In this document: in pieces, positions 63,797-64,000 of the stretch
Layout: each line of letters opens with the position of its first letter
How positions within the stretch are numbered: position 1 is the first letter of the stretch
Assembly (NCBI RefSeq): GCF_018860855.1
Contig: NZ_JAHKQE010000020.1
Location: 150,701 to 214,700, forward strand
Origin: Amphritea atlantica
Lineage (GTDB): Bacteria; Pseudomonadota; Gammaproteobacteria; Pseudomonadales; Balneatricaceae
Length of the DNA stretch: 64,000 nucleotides
Reading direction: 5' to 3'
Made by a program: the position numbers and the translations under genes
Notes under the pieces: model-generated
The model's database searches: none
Seen by the model: only the letters and a program-made list of their open reading frames with translations
What the model was told of the DNA's origin: nothing

Positions 63797-64000
63797 TTAC
63801 TCGCCCCACACATCTTTCAGCAGTGTCACCCAGTTCTCGCCCATAATCTTGCGTACTTGGGTTTCAGAGAAACCGTGGCGCAACAACGCTTCAGTCAGAT
63901 TAGGAAACTCACCCACGGTGCGAATACCCTTCGGATTAACGATTTCGCCAAAGCGAGTCAAACGACGGGCATAGCCTTTATCGTGGGTTAGGTATTCAAA
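63797..64000 (-). CDS. Membrane dipeptidase (M19 family), C-terminal part
   Basis: The last 67 codons of a gene cut by the window edge. The translation includes FGEIVNPKGIRTVGEFPNLT and ALLRHGFSETQVRKIMGENW before a stop at 63797. This is the C-terminal pattern of renal/membrane dipeptidases (E..NP.....G....N....L...G....I.KI.G.NW). In Pseudomonas an equivalent gene belongs to the glycine-betaine/dimethylglycine region beside the DUF5943 gene. The active site lies outside the window. Confidence 0.8.
   Translation of the reverse strand, partial: FEYLTHDKGYARRLTRFGEIVNPKGIRTVGEFPNLTEALLRHGFSETQVRKIMGENWVTLLKDVWGE

Noticed and set aside
1..64000. CRISPR arrays, tRNA or rRNA genes, and intact insertion sequences
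   Set aside because: No direct-repeat/spacer pattern, cloverleaf, rRNA-like stretch or transposase gene was recognised on either strand.

Overview
The window looks like chromosomal DNA of a marine, heterotrophic gammaproteobacterium of the Oceanospirillales type (Amphritea/Neptunomonas/Marinobacterium-like). This is inferred from gene content: a giant NAD-glutamate dehydrogenase, TRAP transport with a UspA-type protein, omega-amino acid transaminases, MmsA, the edge of a glycine-betaine catabolic cluster, and CHASE2 cyclase plus FecR genes. I saw no rRNA, tRNA, CRISPR array, intact insertion sequence or prophage.

Layout. 1-6.5 kb: NAD-GDH, a divergent Lrp/AsnC regulator and an EamA exporter. 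6.5-16.7 kb: a tight 11-gene minus-strand operon of unfamiliar proteins. Its core is a set of six proteins built on one shared scaffold (four full paralogs in tandem, one fused to a PASTA domain, one fused to another beta-rich region). Around them lie a second PASTA/coiled-coil protein, an Arg/Gln-rich coiled-coil protein, a TPR-like protein, a protein with three repeats resembling the ribosomal L7/L12 C-terminal domain, and a membrane-inserting last gene. This is the best candidate for an undescribed system. 16.9-22.7 kb: a small orphan gene, a flavodoxin-fold reductase, Ap4A phosphorylase, and a D-amino-acid dehydrogenase / cyclic-imine reductase / AraC / cupin group. 22.9-30.7 kb: second-messenger block with HD-GYP, CHASE2-adenylate cyclase, MBL-fold class II-like cyclic nucleotide phosphodiesterase, FecR protein and a TPR-beta-barrel protein. 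31-33 kb: DUF1289 protein and RecQ.

33.4-46.1 kb: amino-compound catabolism and transport. It holds a class III transaminase with succinate-semialdehyde dehydrogenase, a TRAP transporter with a Usp protein, two LysR paralogs, a PuuB-like oxidase, an NhaC antiporter and an EamA exporter. 46.2-49.1 kb: small genes (SLATT-like, lone cyclic-nucleotide-binding domain, an orphan) and a secreted ATP-dependent DNA ligase. 49.1-53.4 kb: an AcoR-like sigma-54 activator facing an NTF2/flavin monooxygenase gene. The space between them carries a sigma-54 promoter and three helically phased palindromes. 53.4-57.8 kb: an antitoxin remnant, a MetR-like regulator, a TauE/SafE permease and the folate-independent methionine synthase pair mesD-mesX. 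58.6-64 kb: mmsA, a beta-alanine-type transaminase, a third LysR paralog, a NYN-domain protein, a DUF5943 protein and the 3' end of a membrane dipeptidase gene.

Much of the window serves nitrogen and amine metabolism: transaminases feed semialdehyde dehydrogenases, GDH channels glutamate to 2-oxoglutarate, and each module has a divergent regulator beside it. The 6.5-16.7 kb operon stands apart, with no enzymatic motif, no secretion signal and no recognisable regulator.
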